Part shown: piece by piece, positions 5,917 to 8,245 of the stretch
Layout: each line of letters begins with the position of its first letter
How positions within the stretch are numbered: the first letter of the stretch is position 1
DNA from: CAXYVC01 sp964292295
Lineage (GTDB): Bacteria > Acidobacteriota > Holophagae > Holophagales > Holophagaceae
Direction of reading: 5' to 3'
DNA: 8,245 nucleotides
Assembly: GCA_964292295.1 (NCBI GenBank)
Contig: CAXYVC010000122.1
Coordinates: 1 to 8,245, forward strand
Program-made: the position numbers and the translations under genes
Notes under the pieces: model-generated
What the model was told of the DNA's origin: nothing
Seen by the model: the letters and a program-made list of their open reading frames with translations, nothing else
Databases searched by the model: none

Positions 5917-8245
5917 TCAGTCGAAGAGACCACGCTGGGCAGGCTGGGCGTTGGAAGCGGCGGATTCGATGCCACTCCAGGAGGTGATCAACTCGTTGTA
6001 GGCCCGAGCATCCTCTGCCCAGTTCTGCCGCTCACAGAGGGTGTAGAGCCGATAGGCAAGCTGGCGAACCGCCTCCATCTTGGCTGGGATGGAAGCGACC
6101 ACGGCACCAGCAGCATTTTCGCCGCCTTGCTTCAGGGAGCGGATCAAGTGGTGCAGTGCTTCCCAGATAGGAAGGCGGGTATCGGTCTTGGGATCCCAGT
6201 CCTGGGGGTACTCCGCCCACTTGAGCAGGCGGACCTGACCTCCACCAGCTTCCACTACACCGGCTTGCGCGAGGCCATCCACACTGGTGGCCTTGGCACG
6301 AGCAAGCACATCCGCCTGGCCGAATTCGCCCGTCTTCCAGCCGTACTGCTCGAACCAGTGCAGGCACCACTGGGTGTCATGGTCGAAATCATCCTCAGCA
6401 AGAAAGCGGTTGATGAGTTGCAGCGCGGTGCGTACCGACATGGGCGAACCATCCGCTTCCAGTACGGAGGAATACTGGGAGAAGACCGCCATGCCAGGAC
6501 CGATGATAGCTTGGCTTAGGTCCACAGGAGCCACGGGGGATCGGCCATCGGTCGTACCCTTGGTCATCTCGTCCAGGGATTCGGGCAGAACCGTGTTCAA
6601 CTCCCGGATGAATTCCCGTCGAGAAATGCTAGGGGCATCCTGGGGGCGTTTCTGGCAGACCAGGACGATGCTGGAGGCCAGGGCATTGGTGCCACTGCTG
6701 ATCATGCGATTGCCCATTTCCGTCCGCATGGGCCATGTACCGGTCAGCGCAAAACCGGCCCGCAACACGGCTTCCAGGAAGGTCTCCCAACCTGTGCTGC
6801 TGGTGCCCGCCTCGCTTGATGTCTCACTTTGCTTGAAGGCGTAGTAGATGGTGACTGGAAAGGCCGGATGGGCCTGGGCCGCCAGGTTGGCCAGGGCTTT
6901 AGTCATGCCATCCAGGAAGAACGCCTCAGCCTGCTCTTTTCCCCCATGACGATAGGGCGTGGCGACCAATTCCTCGGCCTTGGGTACCGCCAAGGTGGCG
7001 AATAAACCCGGAAAAATTGGTTTCAAGCTTCGACGAAGCCAGATGTAGAAAAAATCAGAGAGATCGGCATAGCCGATATTGTCGTAATAGGGAGGGTCCG
7101 TAGAAACGACGCGATCCCTACTAATAATTTGGCTGGTTGCGTCAGCCTGTGATGCAAATCCAACGCTGAAATGGGTCTGAAAAAAACCGAGTTCGCCAAT
7201 GGTTTCTGACGTCCAGACAAAACCATTTCTGAAGGATCCAGTCGCATCATGAAGGGGGTTTAGCTCTGTAAAATCCCAGGACATTGGGATTGCTTGCCGC
7301 GCGAACGTCGAACGCGCAGAATCCCGCTCAGGGAACCACCGACAAATTGTCGTCGCGTAATCAGCGAGTTTGCTGAGGGAAAAAGCCAGGTAGACCCCGA
7401 TGGCCTCCCCATATGCCGTGGACCCGGCCCCACCCGCTTCCAGCCCGCGCTCGTCATCAGACATGCCTGCGGCAAGGGCATCGCCCTTGGCCTTGGCAAT
7501 AGTTTGGCTCACAAGATCGGAGAAGGTCGTCAATGCCATCAACTGGCGCTGGGTGAAGAGGTCACCATAGGTATTCATCCCATAGTTGGGTGTCTTGAAA
7601 TCTCGCGTATTGTCAGGCAGCAATATTTCCGGCTTCCAAGTAGGTTCTGCCTCGGAAGCAATCCGCTCCATCGCTTCTGTCGGTGGCAGGTAAATGCGCC
7701 CGCGTGGTCCTTCGGCCACAACAGCCATGAGCTTCTGCCCCATGTGCCCGGCCTTGCCCTCAGAACGGATATGGTCGTAGTCAATAGGCACACCCGACAT
7801 CACGCAAATAAAGGCAGCCCGTTTGCCAGCGGAGGTCCCCTTCTCCGCATCCTTGCTAGGTTTCCCCACCTTCACCGTAAACCGGTAGCTGTCGCCATCT
7901 ATCACGGGTTGGACGTAGGCCTCCTTGCCCTCCTTTTTCGACAACACGAAAGTGCTGGCCAGGGGTACTTCCACTTGGCTGAAGGCGGGGTTGGGGCTCT
8001 TCACGGTGCGGGCCCATAGCCAGGCGATGACCGTGAATTTCTGGCCCACGTAGGGTTTCAGGTCGGAGCGCTCCTCCGCCATCTCCCCCGTGATCTCCAC
8101 GGGGGGATAGAGGTGCCCGATGCTCTTCTGGGCCTCCGCCCTCATCCAAGCACCGTAGCGGCGCACATCCTCCGCAAGGCCAGTGGAGCCGGGCCATGCC
8201 TCTGACAGCATGCGCGTGCCAGCCCCTTTCACCACGGGTCCAATG
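5917..8245 (-). CDS. DUF1156/COG1743-type DNA methylase, N-terminus cut off by the window edge
   Basis: A putative adenine-specific DNA methyltransferase, 775 residues visible. The frame stays open to base 8244, so the GTG at 8235 is only an internal codon. Family members of about 900-1000 residues begin with the DUF1156 domain and a FDPFAGGG-like cofactor motif; both must lie beyond the window. Visible family blocks, in order, are GLAEDVRRYGAWMRAEA...IGHLYPP (8178-8106), WLWARTVKSPNPAFS (8022-7978), IRSEGKAGHMGQKLMAVVAEG...GRIYLPPTE, and the catalytic DPPYYDNIGYADLSDFFYIWLRR. The DPPY box sits at 7087-7098. Next come EAFFLDGM near 6930 and NALASSIVLVCQKRP near 6650. The last 200 residues form a helical C-terminal region ending in RGLFD. 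The zinc-ribbon cysteines that name COG1743 are not seen in this part. It is upstream of and co-oriented with the DUF499 ATPase, 17 bp apart. The methylase may mark host DNA or recognise targets; this is not shown here. Confidence 0.87.
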   Translation of the reverse strand, partial: IGPVVKGAGTRMLSEAWPGSTGLAEDVRRYGAWMRAEAQKSIGHLYPPVEITGEMAEERSDLKPYVGQKFTVIAWLWARTVKSPNPAFSQVEVPLASTFVLSKKEGKEAYVQPVIDGDSYRFTVKVGKPSKDAEKGTSAGKRAAFICVMSGVPIDYDHIRSEGKAGHMGQKLMAVVAEGPRGRIYLPPTEAMERIASEAEPTWKPEILLPDNTRDFKTPNYGMNTYGDLFTQRQLMALTTFSDLVSQTIAKAKGDALAAGMSDDERGLEAGGAGSTAYGEAIGVYLAFSLSKLADYATTICRWFPERDSARSTFARQAIPMSWDFTELNPLHDATGSFRNGFVWTSETIGELGFFQTHFSVGFASQADATSQIISRDRVVSTDPPYYDNIGYADLSDFFYIWLRRSLKPIFPGLFATLAVPKAEELVATPYRHGGKEQAEAFFLDGMTKALANLAAQAHPAFPVTIYYAFKQSETSSEAGTSSTGWETFLEAVLRAGFALTGTWPMRTEMGNRMISSGTNALASSIVLVCQKRPQDAPSISRREFIRELNTVLPESLDEMTKGTTDGRSPVAPVDLSQAIIGPGMAVFSQYSSVLEADGSPMSVRTALQLINRFLAEDDFDHDTQWCLHWFEQYGWKTGEFGQADVLARAKATSVDGLAQAGVVEAGGGQVRLLKWAEYPQDWDPKTDTRLPIWEALHHLIRSLKQGGENAAGAVVASIPAKMEAVRQLAYRLYTLCERQNWAEDARAYNELITSWSGIESAASNAQPAQRGLFD

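Noticed and set aside
3729..8019. Long plus-strand open frames such as 4502-5359 and 7294-8019
   Set aside because: They are antisense shadows of the high-GC ATPase and methylase genes. Their translations show no family signature, while the minus-strand frames do.
8233..8235. GTG at 8235 as the start of the methylase
   Set aside because: The frame remains open upstream to the window edge, and the family's N-terminal domain and cofactor motif are missing, so this is an internal valine codon.

Overview
The window looks like an accessory (genomic-island or plasmid-borne) stretch of a Gram-negative, probably proteobacterial chromosome or plasmid. That assignment rests on the style of the genes (a KfrA-like plasmid-type DNA-binding protein, a proteobacterial-type serine recombinase, a DUF499/DUF1156 pair) and on GC content near 60-65% in the large genes. 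The species cannot be named from the sequence.

Layout, left to right. (1) A large serine recombinase on the minus strand starts at 1268 and runs off the left edge, so its C-terminus is not visible. (2) A 190-bp divergent intergenic region carries two near-identical 15-bp dyads (TGACCTACGAGGTCA and TGACCTCGTAGGTCA) exactly 32 bp apart. (3) On the plus strand follow an XRE-type helix-turn-helix regulator, then a KfrA-like protein with an N-terminal DNA-binding domain and a long coiled-coil tail. The latter has a promoter-like sequence buried in an inverted repeat. (4) Next is an AT-rich 143-residue gene of unknown function. (5) Converging on it from the right is a minus-strand operon: a methylase-like protein with a DPPY catalytic motif (COG1743/DUF1156 family, N-terminus beyond the right edge), followed 17 bp later by a 943-residue AAA+ ATPase of the DUF499 (COG1483-like) family.

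The DUF499 and DUF1156 families are recurrent partners in candidate anti-phage loci. From memory, these loci usually also carry a helicase and/or a DUF3780 protein. Here the ATPase is the last gene of its operon, so any such partners must lie upstream, beyond base 8245, or be absent. The most likely reading is a defence cassette sitting beside the recombination and regulation module of a mobile element. The recombinase would move or invert DNA, the XRE protein would probably control the divergent promoters through the paired dyads, and the KfrA-like protein would autoregulate from its own inverted repeat. No tRNA, rRNA, CRISPR array or insertion sequence was found.
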